A program made the translations under genes and the position numbers. Below, one piece after another: positions 35,319-46,378 of a stretch of DNA of 64,000 nucleotides; position 1 is the stretch's first letter; every line of letters starts with the position of its first letter. The notes below the pieces were generated by a model. The model was not told where the DNA came from and ran no database searches. It saw only the letters and a program-made list of their open reading frames with translations. The DNA comes from Flammula alnicola. Lineage: Eukaryota > Basidiomycota > Agaricomycetes > Agaricales > Strophariaceae. The stretch is from the NCBI GenBank assembly GCA_015499995.1, contig JADNRV010000018.1, positions 372,001-436,000 of the forward strand, in the 5' to 3' direction.

Positions 35319-35448
35319 GATAGTACGGACCAGTATAGGACGGTGTAGGAGCATAGCCGCCTTGTTGAGTTTGAAAGGCGCCAGGTGGAGGACCAAAACC
35401 TTGAGGGCCGCGACTCTCATCAGTAGGCTTTTTCGGTGCACGAGGCAT

Positions 35449-36167
35449 GATGACTGCAGAATAGAACTGGGCGCCGGCGCTGCTGGGGATTTGACTAGTA
35501 GGAGAGGGAAGGAGGGGTGATGATTTTATTTGTGAAAGTATGAGTACACTTCACTCCCTTTAAATACTGCAGGAGTCTCTCTGAGTAGAGAGCAGTCCGG
35601 AGTCGGACTCGCCTTGAAGGACTCCCTTGCTACATGGTTACAGCTTCGTCGAAGTCGTTGCACAATTTACAATAAGAACGTTTGTTCTAAGTCTGCAACA
35701 AGGTGTCTGGCAGCATTCAGAAAAAGGCTCAGGTACTTGTGCCCTGCACAACTGCCCCGATGTTATTTAAGTCCTTATGAACCACCTTCGAGCGCGTGAT
35801 ATAATCTCATTTCGTTTCATTTGGATCACCGTGATCCAATTGAAATGAAATGAGATTATACAGTGGCTATGCTGATGTGTTTGTACGGCATTGTTCCAGT
35901 GGGCGACTGTCAAAAACCATACTTGGCAGTTACTTGGCAGGGTGTTTCGTGGTAACCAACTTTCCGCCACATACTGTCTTGTTCTCAGTTATTGTTATGT
36001 TATTCGACAAGGCGGTTTTGTGGGCGCATTGATAACAATTCAAAGACAAAGGAAACCCTTAGATCACCACAAGATAGCAGGGCGGCGGCTAGGGTTCGGT
36101 TGAAATCAAATAACGTCACGAGGATACCTTAGTACCAACCCGAAGCCAACGATTTCCGCTTATAACC
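35449..36167. other. Upstream region of the nuclease-like gene, with a 59-bp palindrome
   Basis: No gene was found. Bases 35801-35859 form an imperfect palindrome: ATAATCTCATTTC ... GAAATGAGATTAT around the centre GGATCACCGTGATCC. It could be a hairpin or the remnant of a small inverted-repeat element. Confidence 0.5.
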
Positions 36168-36442
36168 CAGGCTCCTAGAACCAGCACGCTCGTATCACTC
36201 GCAACTTCATCCTAATAGGTAGGGACTTTTTATCTAATCTTATCAAAATTATCTTATCATATCAAAGTGTAAACAAGAGTAAATTCATCTAAGGTGGGTT
36301 GCGAGTGATAGAGCTTAGATGAATTTACTCTTGTTTACACTTTGATATGATAAGATAATTTTGATAAGATTAGATAAAAAGTCCCTACTACCTATTAGGA
36401 TGAAGTTGCGAGTGATACGAGCGTGCTGGTTCTAGGAGCCTG
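36168..36442. mobile_element. 275-bp foldback (long inverted-repeat) element
   Basis: The left arm beginning CAGGCTCCTAGAACCAGC is the reverse complement of the right arm ending GGTTCTAGGAGCCTG. The arms are about 125-130 bp and nearly perfect (a TAC insertion in the right arm), with a ~20-bp centre. A direct 9-bp duplication CTTATAACC lies at 36159-36167 and 36443-36451. A 9-bp target site suggests a MULE-type non-autonomous element. It has no coding capacity. Confidence 0.85.
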
Positions 36443-36451
36443 CTTATAACC

Positions 36452-37312
36452 ACGACCATCCTAAAGGAATGATATTTATTGTCGCATTTCCAATCCACTT
36501 TCCGAATCTAGAGCCTTCCCTGCTCCGAGTCCTTATGAACTTAAAACTGCATTCATATCCAGAAAGGTAAACAATACCTCCCATATGTAAAATATTGTCC
36601 ACATTCCAGCTACAAACACTTTTGAGGCCTATTGTGTTTGAGATGTGGGTCCTACTGGCACGACATAATATGTCCGAGGGAACTGAAGACGAAGAGATGA
36701 GATGTTCTAGATGCGTTTGCACGCGACAAGGACCTGCGCCGGATTTTTCAGGCCCGATCAGCATGAGACAGAAACAACACCATTTAGACATCGCCGGCTC
36801 AATTCTTATGCTTTCTCCCGAAGATGGAGGTGTTATTGATCCCAAGCTTAAGGCGCATTAGTTTCACTAATCATATGTACACCGACCAGCTGATATTAAT
36901 AAATATTCTTGCCATCCGCGAAGGTTTATCATGTTACCACTTTCGTACTGCGGATATTTCCATCTGCTCCACATCGAAGCTCGTACGCAATGTGAGGGAA
37001 ACGAGTGCATACGCGATCGGAGAATCAGGTGAGGAATCATGCATATAGGTCATTATCACTGGACAGAAACTCAGTTCGTCGTCCTTTTATGGCGGCTGGT
37101 ATCATCAAGGGAAAGGCCTGAACGACATATGAGATATGGGTTTAAGTGTTACTCATAGGTATACAAAGGTTTTCAGTTGACTGGGTAAATTTGGGACGTG
37201 AGAAAAGCTAGAACCTGCACTGGACGGTAGATTGACTTCGTATTACTTTACACAACTTCGCTATTCCGAATGTCTTCAAGAAAAATCTACGGCATATTCA
37301 CCGGCAGCGAGA
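36452..37312. other. Intergenic region right of the foldback element
   Basis: Overlapping open frames exist (a minus-strand 133-codon frame ending at 36444 and a plus-strand 88-codon frame at 36595-36861) but neither has family features or convincing splice context. The right end is the FES1 3' UTR. Confidence 0.35.
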
Positions 37313-38729
37313 CTACAAGAGCTTCCCGACAAGAGCTGCGTACTCCTGCCTCGACAAATTCCACTTCTCGAGCAATCGATTTTCTCCCTCCTTCTGCTTT
37401 TCAGCCTGTATCCACGTCTTCAGCTGGGTCTTCTGTGACTTGGACAGCACGCCTTGACATGTTACTGAATAAATATGTAGGAAGCTTGATAAGAGTCGTC
37501 AACCTTTGTTTTCATTGGAACATAGAAAGTACTCACTGGATTACCTTCTCTTCAAAATCGGTATCTGAACCGGTATTCTCCCCGTCTTCCCCATGAGGGA
37601 ATGGAGTCGTAACAGCTGATATTATAGCATCCAGAATATTGTGCTCTTGCAAAGCAACCAAGGTTAGCGTGGATGTTGAGCTTCGTGAAGGGTTGCGGAG
37701 CTGTGCAGCGTGCGAATTAGCAAAGACCGGGTCAGCGGGAGCGGCGGGTCGTTGATCTGGAAGCAAGATGTTTGTCGTCGAGCTGGTTACAGCTGTCGCA
37801 GATGAGGAAGCATTGGGGTCGTCTTCGATGCGAAGGGAGTTCGGAGGTGCCGGCTCGTTGGTTGTTGCTGAAGTGGGAAGAAGGAGGGAGCTGATAAGGA
37901 AAATTGCCTTTCTGCGAACTGAGATCGAGGAATCTAAGAGATCAGAAGCAAAATTTAGTATAAAAACTCGACCGTCGAATGTCATTCATCGACCTTGAAG
38001 AGCATTGCGCAGCTTTGTCCATCCCGCAGCCTCTGGCTTCCCCAGAGCTTCTACGGCAGGTGCGTTATGTTTCAGCAAGCCTGAAAGAGTATAGAGAGCT
38101 TTTGCGCGTATTGATGCTGAAGACGAGGGAGAAGGATCGAGGAAAGAGAGAAGGACAGGGAGTGGATTATATGAAAGGTACTGTATCAAGACTTTAGCAA
38201 ACGCCCTTCAGAAATAATAAGTGAAACTGCTGACAACATCCTGAGCCGACGGGTTGTTTTGTAATGCGGTACCAATGACCCATAACACCTGCATCTTGAC
38301 CTTGGGAGTAGATGAATCCGCAGTGAGCAAGAAGTGAAGAGGTTCCCAGAGTCTTAGTTTCTCGAGATCTAGATATCCGACATTAGATGCAATGTTTTAT
38401 GGATAGAGTAACGGAGGACATACCGTTCGCGTTATCGATATGCTCGATTAGCTGAAAGGACAGTCCAAAGTAAATGAGATCTTAGTCAAAGAACAGTCGT
38501 TAAAACTCACCATCTCGAGATGATCCAATGCGTTGATTCGCTCTTCTTCGCTCTTCTTCGTATCCAGTGCAACTGCCATATCTTCCTTCATTTGCTCTGA
38601 GTCTGGCTTTCCTAGAATCAAGTCAATTATCGCTGGATCTAGATCCTTGCGTTCCACTGGTGGACGGTCGCTCGGAGCGCTATCCATTGGGGTAGAATTT
38701 TCGATTGACCATCTAAGAATTGACTGCAT
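37313..38729 (-). CDS. FES1: Hsp70 nucleotide exchange factor FES1
   Basis: The gene starts with MQSILRWSIENST, the classical Fes1 opening. Exons: 38729-38511, 38451-38424, then the exon encoding LEKLRLWEPLHFLLT (~38369 down), the armadillo-like exon (YLSYNPLPVLLSFLD ... SIRAKALYTLSGLLKHN), the long exon from the RRKAIFLISSLL segment to FEEKVI near 37530, and a last exon ending at 37313. Fes1/HspBP1 proteins bind the Hsp70 ATPase domain through armadillo repeats and release ADP, feeding misfolded proteins to degradation. The last intron needs a tatcaag acceptor to keep the conserved end (QTQLK-type helix, EKWNLSRQEY). A Ser/Thr-rich insertion between the repeats and the C-terminal helix is long. 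No damage was seen. Confidence 0.88.
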
Positions 38730-40489
38730 CTTGGATGTCGGGGTTTTGGTCCTTCGTAGTATGGATTTCGTGGGTTGAGACGAACTTCGCTATATCAACA
38801 CAAAGGGGAAGCAGTCGTTCTTTGAGGATTCAAAACATATATGAATTTTCAAAACTCTGGAGAGTTCATGAATTGGTGAGAACATGCTCGAAATTATCGT
38901 CAGAGGTCATGTGATTGACTTTGGGCTTGTTAGGATGGAGTGCCTACGGAGATTGAATAATTTACACTATTTTTTTCCTTCTCATTCACACGTCCTCTCA
39001 ACTAGTAACCACGACCATTGCTCTTGCTCTCCCCTTTCGGATACCCTATGTCTTGGTGAGTTTCTCTCCTGCTATTTCTCTTGTGGTGATGATTTGAATT
39101 TATACCATACTTTACCACATTCTGAATTCAATGTGGAATACTTAATCGATTTCAGCCTTGTCTGAGCTTCCTTTTCTCTGTTCGTAACGCTCTCCGACTC
39201 TTTCGCTAACTCCCTTATCCTTCTCCACAGATATCGCCACGGCTTGTTAGCATGATTTTGGGTCATACGTGTGAGTCTACCTTCTGATCCAAACGTTGCG
39301 GTTCTCTTTTCTGTTTTCTATTATCATTTGATGAATTTCTACTCGATGGGCGGACACGAACTTCTTACCCATACCAAAGTCTCCCAGTGTACAATGTGGA
39401 GGCGGGCAAGGGAGCTGTTGATTTACATCGAACACCTGAATTTTTTTTTTTTTTTACGAAAATCTTTTTCAACGCTCAATTGTCGATAATCTTGCTGACC
39501 ATATTTCTCTAGTTACCCAATCTTCTTTTACTTCTCTTTTCTTTCGGCGCCCTGATGTCAGTCAGATTTCGATACTGGGATAACCAATCACACTCTGCCT
39601 GCTTTGCTCTCAACTGTTCGTCCATATCCCTGTCTTCTGTATCCCTTTGTCGTCATAAATAAATAAAACTATCCGCAACTTCCCGCATACCCATCTAACT
39701 CCTTTCATGAAGACTGCCCTTCAACTATCCGTGTTCTAATGTCCACAGCATGCGTGCTTATTCCTTCCTTTCCATGGCTTCAATTGCCGTACACTGAACG
39801 GAAAGGATAAACATTCCACATTTTCATACGCTCTACAACGCACCTGATACTCCCCTATAGTGGGATTTTGTATTCCATGCAACACGCCGCCGCGATATGG
39901 GCGAACTGACTGCCGAATCCCCGACTGACTGGGCCTGAGGTCGGACGTGAATGAGCTAGAAGATTTCACTCCTGCACAGAGCAAGGTCGACGAGAAGGCA
40001 GGCATGCTAAAGCCCGGATCTTTGGCACACATATCTTGCAACATCGAGGATGGAGTCAGCGTAGGATATGGCTTTCTAGACGAAACCATAGTCAGACCTT
40101 CCTTTCCTTCATGGCTGTACGAGATTGTGAGCCAAGTGGCTTTTTTTAGAGGCACCTTGTTGGGTGTTGGCACCTCTGATTCAATGGCATTGCGTCTGCT
40201 TCCTTTCAAAAAATCACTCCGGAAGAAGGAGCTAATTTCGCTGAGGGCACTGCTCAAGGGCCTGAAGAAGATACCAGCCAAGCTGCAGGATCTTTGATCT
40301 TATCTCTTACCCTGGTTTTAATAGCGAGCGATCCTTTAATTTCAGTGCTTGTCACATTATGCGTATGTTCATTGCGCCGATTGATTAATAGCCATTAAAT
40401 ATTTGGCGCCCATTAGATTGATACTAGTGTAAACTTAAATAGCCCATCCAATTCGTGAGCCTTCCTCAAATCGAGATTTCACTTCACTC
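38730..40489. other. Long intergenic region, pyrimidine-rich
   Basis: The plus strand from ~38965 to 39700 is rich in CTT/TTC tracts and contains several plausible GT...AG introns (for example ATGTCTTG|gtgagt at 39049), so it may be transcribed, but no protein could be assembled. A 181-codon minus-strand frame at 39736-40281 overlaps a 116-codon plus-strand frame; neither resembles a known family. A T-run occurs near 39440-39453. Confidence 0.3.
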
Positions 40490-40876
40490 TCAGATCTGGA
40501 CCAATTGATGATGGAGCATTTCTTGAGTGAACACCCTCCCGCGTGCATCTACGAAAGTCACAATATACGCAGCGTTTCCGTCTGCATCCTAGATAACAAC
40601 GACGTCAGTACTTATACGGCCAATATTGATGCTAGTAATAAGTACCATACGAAGACCTCGGCGGCGGGGTATCTTCCCAACTTTGCCATGAAGAGGGCTA
40701 GCCTCATCTACGACAATGACTGATCCCTGCAAAGCAAAGAAAAGAAGGCGTGTTAAGGTTCAGGGAACAAAAGTGTGGTAGGTGCTGACCTGGTGATAGT
40801 TGACATGGCCGACGTCTATCGCAAACTGCATATCCGGTGAGATTTGGAATTCTGAAAGTTGGTTCGACGAAGACAT
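40490..40876 (-). CDS. Small hypothetical protein, 88 aa
   Basis: Three exons, 40876-40790, 40726-40646 and 40588-40490, with canonical GT...AG introns and continuous frame. The protein begins MSSSNQLSEFQISPDMQF, has a beta-rich middle (GSVIVVDEASPLHGKVGKIP) that resembles a KOW/SH3-like small barrel, and ends VFTQEMLHHQLVQI. No family is recognised. It is too short and too spliced for simple ORF calling. The support is the fit of three exons and the protein-like composition; conservation would decide it. Confidence 0.55.
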
Positions 40877-41339
40877 TGGTTCAAAGGGGGGTAAACGAGG
40901 GGTAACAGGTGGCCACTATTGAAGTATGAATGAATTGAGTCGATGAGCGGGTATGTGTGAAGAATCGTGAGGTGGCTCATCGCATTCTTTTATACTGCGC
41001 AAGGTGCGTTGCTTCGAAAAGCACCATAGACATGAGGCCTTGAGGCCTCAGCCCACCAAGACACCTCGACCTGTGCAATGCTTCATCAGTGGGTTACATC
41101 CATGGATTAAGTCAGGATCGCGGAGTATATCATATGTTGTTGGCCTTACGCACTGGGAATAGCAACTACGTTGACTTGAATTACAGACTATATTAGTCTA
41201 TTTCGAGGTGCTGCAGTCTCATTCATTTATCCAATCATGCTCCGAATATACAGGCTTAGATGACTCGACACAGATCTAACATCTTTGTATATTTCCGAAC
41301 TTCCGACTAGTATCACATTCAGAAAGGCCCTCGTAGATC
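40877..41339. other. Intergenic region
   Basis: Upstream region of the 88-aa gene. Nothing further was recognised. Confidence 0.35.
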
Positions 41340-42366
41340 TAGAAAGTTCCGTTGTGTAGGAAACTCGGTTGGAGGCGAACACTCTTCGCCTTCACTTTTG
41401 TCCTCCGACTGAATAATTCCCGAGACACAATTGTGCTTGTTCGGAGCCTGAGTATCTGTGAAGGAATTCATCAGGCATGATGGCTCAGGAGTTGGTGTAT
41501 GGCTTGGAAACGTGAGGAAGAATGTTCGATCTGCTTCGCCAGGAAAAAAAAAGAAATGACGTTAACGGGAGGTCTTCACGTTACCAACGATCCACTTGCC
41601 TAGTAATTTTGTGCTGTAAATGGAGTCATCTGCTGCTTTGACGTTGGGAGAAATGAATCCGAACTGCACGACGAAATAAGCGCCCGTCTACCTGGCAGAG
41701 CATACATCTAAAAATAGACCAATCGCCCCTGAGTACTGACTGTATCAAGTCGTTTTCTCCCATCTTCTAAGTGTTTTTCAAAAAAAGATACACGGAAAAC
41801 CTCCACATAAATAGTCTTGTATTCCCAGATCTCTGGGTTAATGTGTGACTGAACTCGGCGCCGGAACTTGAAACATGTTCTATCTAAATACGCCATACAC
41901 GAGGCAAATATCGTTGGACTACAGCCTCTGTCGAATATTGAGCACGACGTCTGACTCGTGAATTTGGTTGAAATTTGATGTCAGCCACCTTTGGGACCCC
42001 TTCCATGTGGCTCTGCACTGCATATCTCTTCGCATGGATGATTGTCGTGCTAAAAGCGTTCATTAGGATGCATCGCCCAAGCACCGCCCCTGGGTTTTAT
42101 GGTAGTTAAAGGCATAGAAAGGCATTTCTATTTAATTTAGTGAATCTCTGCACGGCTTCAGCACTTCGAACATACCGAACACAGCGTGACGCCCACACGT
42201 CCTCGGTGAGATCAGAGCGTGTCGTTTGAATGTTCCAGAACAAGTACAGGGATATAGGTATTGTCACAGAGGCCACATTTGAAACGACTTCTATAAGACA
42301 GCCCAGCGATTCGGCTTTTCCAACAAGACTAGTAACAAGAGCGCTTATGCGATGCTTCCTAGTCAT
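41340..42366 (-). other. Possible multi-exon hypothetical gene
   Basis: Several minus-strand stretches look protein-coding in composition and end at splice-like sites: 42366-42106, 42084-41888, ~41896-41740 (DRTCFKFRRRVQSHINPE ... DGRKRLDT), a segment near 41665-41600 (FGFISPNVKAADDSIYS) and one near 41540-41345 (RTFFLTFPSHTPTPEPS). I could not join all of them in one frame, and no family is recognised. It may be a real but poorly resolved gene or a decayed one. Confidence 0.25.
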
Positions 42367-42990
42367 TTGTAAAATCCGCAGTTGAATCTAAACTATCATG
42401 ACTCCGATAATTCCTCTGCTGTTTACACCCCAAAATAAGTGTGGCGCATGTCAGAATGACCGAGTGTCGATCTTGATCATCTCTTGTTTCGGACCACAAC
42501 GTTCATTTGGTCTAGAAGTTGAACGGAAATTTGAAGGAAATATGACTCGCGGGGCACAAGAGGTACCCGGCGTTCTGCTCTCTTCCCATTCGTTTCAACT
42601 TCCACGAATTTATGATGGATTCTGATGAGCACTAGTATCTATTATAGTGTATACAGTGTACTTCCAGCGGTCCCTTGGCGTGGCATTTCAAAGCGTGTCG
42701 ATAACTCTGAAAGTCTGATATAAGGAAATTTAGAGAAATTTAGACGCTTGCACACGTGTATGTCACCAGTTATTGATACAATGTTATTCCTATTCAATTA
42801 TCGTAATATTATAAGTAATCAAAAGTCGAGCCTTCTTATTTGACAGAAAAATGCGAATCCGAATGCGTACAAGCAAACACGAAAACATGAAAGAGACAGA
42901 GCAAGGAAGTTGAGATATTACAATCCAGGGAATCATAACTCCAAAAGAAACTGCCGTCGCACTTGGCTGGAGCGCGTGCAGAAAGAACGG
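42367..42990. other. Intergenic region
   Basis: No gene was recognised. AT-rich in the right half (42760-42860). Confidence 0.35.
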
Positions 42991-45427
42991 CTAGGTCAAC
43001 GCCTCCCATACCCCGAGGCCACCAAAAAAGAGGCCTAGGGATACCAAGAGCGTAACATACACGAATGTATGAATACCTATCCGCGGCAGAATCCAGGGGG
43101 TGTGCATCATCGTCAACAGAGCCTGCAATGCGAGCAGAATAGGGAGAGTGATGATGAGCATTTTATTTGAGGCTCGAAATGGATGGGCTAGGAGAGCCTG
43201 TTGGGAAGACCCTGGACCCGACGGAAATGTAGGAGCAAAAGACCCAGACGGGGGAGAGGTGAACGCAAGAGTCGAACGCATATAAGCCGCTGTGAGCAGT
43301 AGACAGACGCCCAATGAGGACAGAATAGAGTTGATTCTGTGCAAGCACGAGATGAACACTGGTATGCGCTGAGAACATGCACAAAAAGTGTTCACGTCAG
43401 AATGTGATATCCTTACAGCACGGTTCAAAAAAAACAAGGCGACTCACGATGACAGGAATGCCATACACCTCCTCCAACTCCTCTCGACTCTTGAGTGCCA
43501 TTAATTCGTCCAGATCTCTCTCAACCTCATTCTCAGCCAATAGCCTGTCACTGTCGTTGGCCGAGTCGCGTTTCAAAACATTCGCATTGGCACCAACATT
43601 CAACAGAGGCTGTCTTTCTCCAAGGGTTCCCGAACCACGCAGGTCGTCGACCGGATCATATCGGGAATTGGAGTTAGAGGACGAAAGAGAATCTGAATGA
43701 TCTCTCCTCCGCGACGTCGATGCTAGGTTTGTCGGTACGGCACTGCTATCTCTACCACCACGAGCCGAAAAGGGCCGTTGACGACCTTCCCAATCCCGCT
43801 GCGTGGGTGTCGCATTCGTGTCTTCATCCATCACCTGCCTGCTGACAGGCGTATGCGACCTTGGACTAGGTCCATTGTTTCCTGGCCCCGCCTGTTCCCC
43901 TCCCTGTTCCCCTCCGTCTGTTCGATTACTTCTCAACTCAGTCATCAACCTCGCCTTGCTCGCGTTTTTGTTGACACTGACGAGGACATCCTTGTACAAT
44001 GCTATGCTCTCATAACCTTGTTTGATCCCGACCACCGCCTCCGCTGCGGCCCACCCTAGAGCCACCCACCACACACGCCGGAACGCGTCGTCCTGCCATG
44101 TGGGGAAGTGATGCTTATGCACGTTATCCGCGTGTTGGGCTCCAAAGAACAAGGGCTGGAGCAAACCCAGGCGTTCGGTGGAATAGTGTGGTATTAGCAA
44201 GATCGGTACAGCGAGTTGGCGAAAGAAGAGTGTTGAGGCACTCTGTAATATGGCAGAGATGGTCGATGTCAAAGCCGGAAGGAACGTTGGGTATCGGTGG
44301 ATTGGGATAGTTATGAATGACGTGTTGAAAAGGGAGGTCGCATAGAGGAAATCTCGCAGAAGGTAAGACAAAGACCAAAGAGCGGTCGCAGTGAACACTT
44401 CTGGGAGAGGGAACGGGAGGTATGGAGGATAAGGAAATGGCGAGGGCGATTGACTTGAGAAGGCAAAGACGGGGAGCAGAGCGAGCAGAACGAAAGCAAG
44501 AACCGAGGACAAAGGTACTAGAGTGTATAGCAATAACAAGTTTATGTAGTTGCCTGGATGCAAATAGTGAGTATATGCGCGTCGAAAGTGAGTATATGCG
44601 TTCGCACCTCGATATAAGCCTTGCTTAGCCAACTCCTCGTCCAATAACCATTCTTCCTCCTCCTCGCTGAGCTCATTGTCCTCGTCGTACAAGAGTGCAT
44701 CGTCTGCAGCATTTGTCGTCCCGCGTCCTACAGAACCATAATCTCGTTGACTGTCCGCAAAATTCTGACGCTCCTCCAAGCTTGTAGGAGCAGTGGCACC
44801 AGATTCCATCTCTTCTGGCACTTTATTTAGCCACTGTCTCGTCGAACTGGAAGTAGAGCGCCTGTAGTCGTCGGGGCTGCGCGTTCGAGGTCTACCAGTT
44901 GATGAGAGGATGTCTTCGCTGCCAACACTGGCTCCAACGGTGTCACGGGAATACGAATAGTTGTCCACGTTGAGGTCGATGCGAAATGGTCCAGAACCAT
45001 GAACAGTGTATGGACGCGCTCCTTTTGCACCCGTGTGGCGCTCGTCGTTGTTCAAGCGGTGGTGCCCCGAAAGAACAGAGGTTCGATCTCCGTTTTTAGG
45101 TCCAAAGGTCCTCAGGTACCCTGTTAACGAGGTTGACTCGAAAGGCGCCCGACGCTGGCTTGTTTGTGGGTGGGATAGGCGATTGTGGTGACCGGGAGGG
45201 ACAGGACGAACAAGGCCAGACTCAGCGATATTTCGATCATCGTTCAGCTCGGCGTTGTTCGGGCTAGCTCCGTGGACAGGGGCGCCTTCCAGACTATCGA
45301 GATGGCTATTCGTTGTCCTACCTGCGCTCATGGTTGGCCGTAGGCGTCCTGGAACGACATCCACCATACCACCACCTTCTTTTGAGTTACTCGTTATTGC
45401 TGACGTCGTTCTGGGCATTGTTGTCAT
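42991..45427 (-). CDS. Multi-pass membrane protein of unknown function
   Basis: Starts at 45427 with a ~250-residue Ser/Arg/Gly-rich disordered region, then an acidic stretch ending in LLDEELAKQGLYRG. Two introns are supported: 44607-44554, joining LYRG to NYINLLLLYTLVPLSS, and one at ~43434-43380, joining EEVYGIPVI to RIPVFISCLHRINS. Membrane segments follow: SSVLAFVLLALLPVFAF, a helix near PEVFTATALWSLSYLL, the ILQSASTLFFRQLAVPILL segment, VWWVALGWAAAEAVVGI, then after a long polar loop three C-terminal helices (ILSSLGVCLLLTAAYM, MLIITLPILLALQALL, FVYVTLLVSLGLFFG). Overall about 780 aa. I do not recognise the family. The long polar loops suggest phospho-regulation, but that is inference. 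Confidence 0.7.
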
Positions 45428-46378
45428 CGGCGGCCTTTGTCCGCTCGGCAGGTTCTGCTTCCAAGGCTTTCCAAGGCTGGCTGGTTTCCGGAAGCAAATT
45501 CGAGGCCTCTGCTGTCGAAAGGGGAAGTCGGCTTGGTGGACCCGCAGAACGAGGTTTTAAGAGATGTAGAAGAACAAAGAGGTACGCCAAACGTTACTGC
45601 TTCCAAATTTTCAGTAGGATTGAATGTAGATGGCGTCAGAATGGCATATACTTCTCACAAGGAGCGTTCTTACTGCGTCGAGGCATATTCATATAAACGT
45701 ACGTATTTTACAACTTACAAGCATAAGAAAAATAGAAGAAGGACTACTTCAGCCGCGTCTGCCTGTGCTAAATCTGTCAAAAGCGTTGATGTGACAGTGG
45801 CAGAAGCGCGTAAATCTCAGGCTGTGGGTGGATTCCTGCATAAAACTCCCGATGGCGACAGCAAGCGCAACTTGTCGCCATTTTTGTCTGACTTTGCCTG
45901 GCTTCTTGAAGGTTATCGTCTCTATCTTCTCGAGAATATCTGCAAGAGGAGAAGCAATCGGGGATAAGTAGATTGGGGGGGCGATGCCCGTTATAATAAG
46001 TACTTTAAATTAAAAAATATAAACACTACATATGCCCACATGATCTATCGCAAAGAACTCAAATTCTCACAGGGATCGGCCTTCACGACATGGGTATGCG
46101 AAGGGCTTAATTGCACGTAACGGAAAAAGTCATGGGGAGAGGCCAGGTGCTCTCATTGTACGTCAAACAAATGATTTTATCGAACTTGATGGAAGTTTCG
46201 GAAATTCCGAGTCGGATGTATCAACAGATACAACTTTTGCGCTTTTTCTGGAGTGGGATTTATTTAGGTGCTCCATTCAATGATGATCATGTTCCGAATT
46301 TAACTGGAAAGCCTTGTCGTCCACGGAACAGGAGAAGTCCGGGGCGTATGTAGTGTGACTGTGGCGTGGCGTGGCTAA
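45428..46378. other. Upstream region of the membrane-protein gene, ending at the Helitron target
   Basis: A 176-codon plus-strand frame (45437-45967) starts 10 bp from the divergent gene and has no family features. The last base, A46378, is the 5' target nucleotide of the Helitron. Confidence 0.35.

Larger units (their letters stand above)
27141..35448 (-). pseudogene. Proline-rich / PD-(D/E)XK nuclease-like gene split by a Copia insertion
   Basis: Host gene on the minus strand. Right part exons: 35448-34708, 34627-34373 and 34320 down to the insertion at 34108. Left part: continuation 27933-27921, then 27847-27659, a probable 8-nt exon at 27593-27586, 27556-27335 and 27251-27141. Taking out the element and one TSD copy gives a continuous frame of about 583 codons. 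The N-terminus (1-~130) is Pro/Tyr/Gln-rich with three 27-aa repeats. The middle is coiled coil (LEQELKVVWESLQ). The C-terminal half has GSVDYAFIDPP (candidate Asp), FYVLEAKS (E-x-K) and a later CLTTGTEWIFGVI, the pattern of PD-(D/E)XK nuclease-like proteins common in fungi, some of which resemble Crinkler-type effectors. That assignment is inference from motif order. The insertion falls between the Asp and the E-x-K motif, so no active product is expected. Confidence 0.7.

Noticed and set aside
36444..36845. 133-codon minus-strand frame as a gene
   Set aside because: It begins inside the target duplication of the foldback element and has no family features.
39736..40281. 181-codon minus-strand frame as a gene
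   Set aside because: A plus-strand frame overlaps it over most of its length; neither has recognisable content, so neither can be preferred.
45437..45967. 176-codon plus-strand frame as a gene
   Set aside because: It starts 10 bp from the divergent membrane-protein gene and has no family or splice support.
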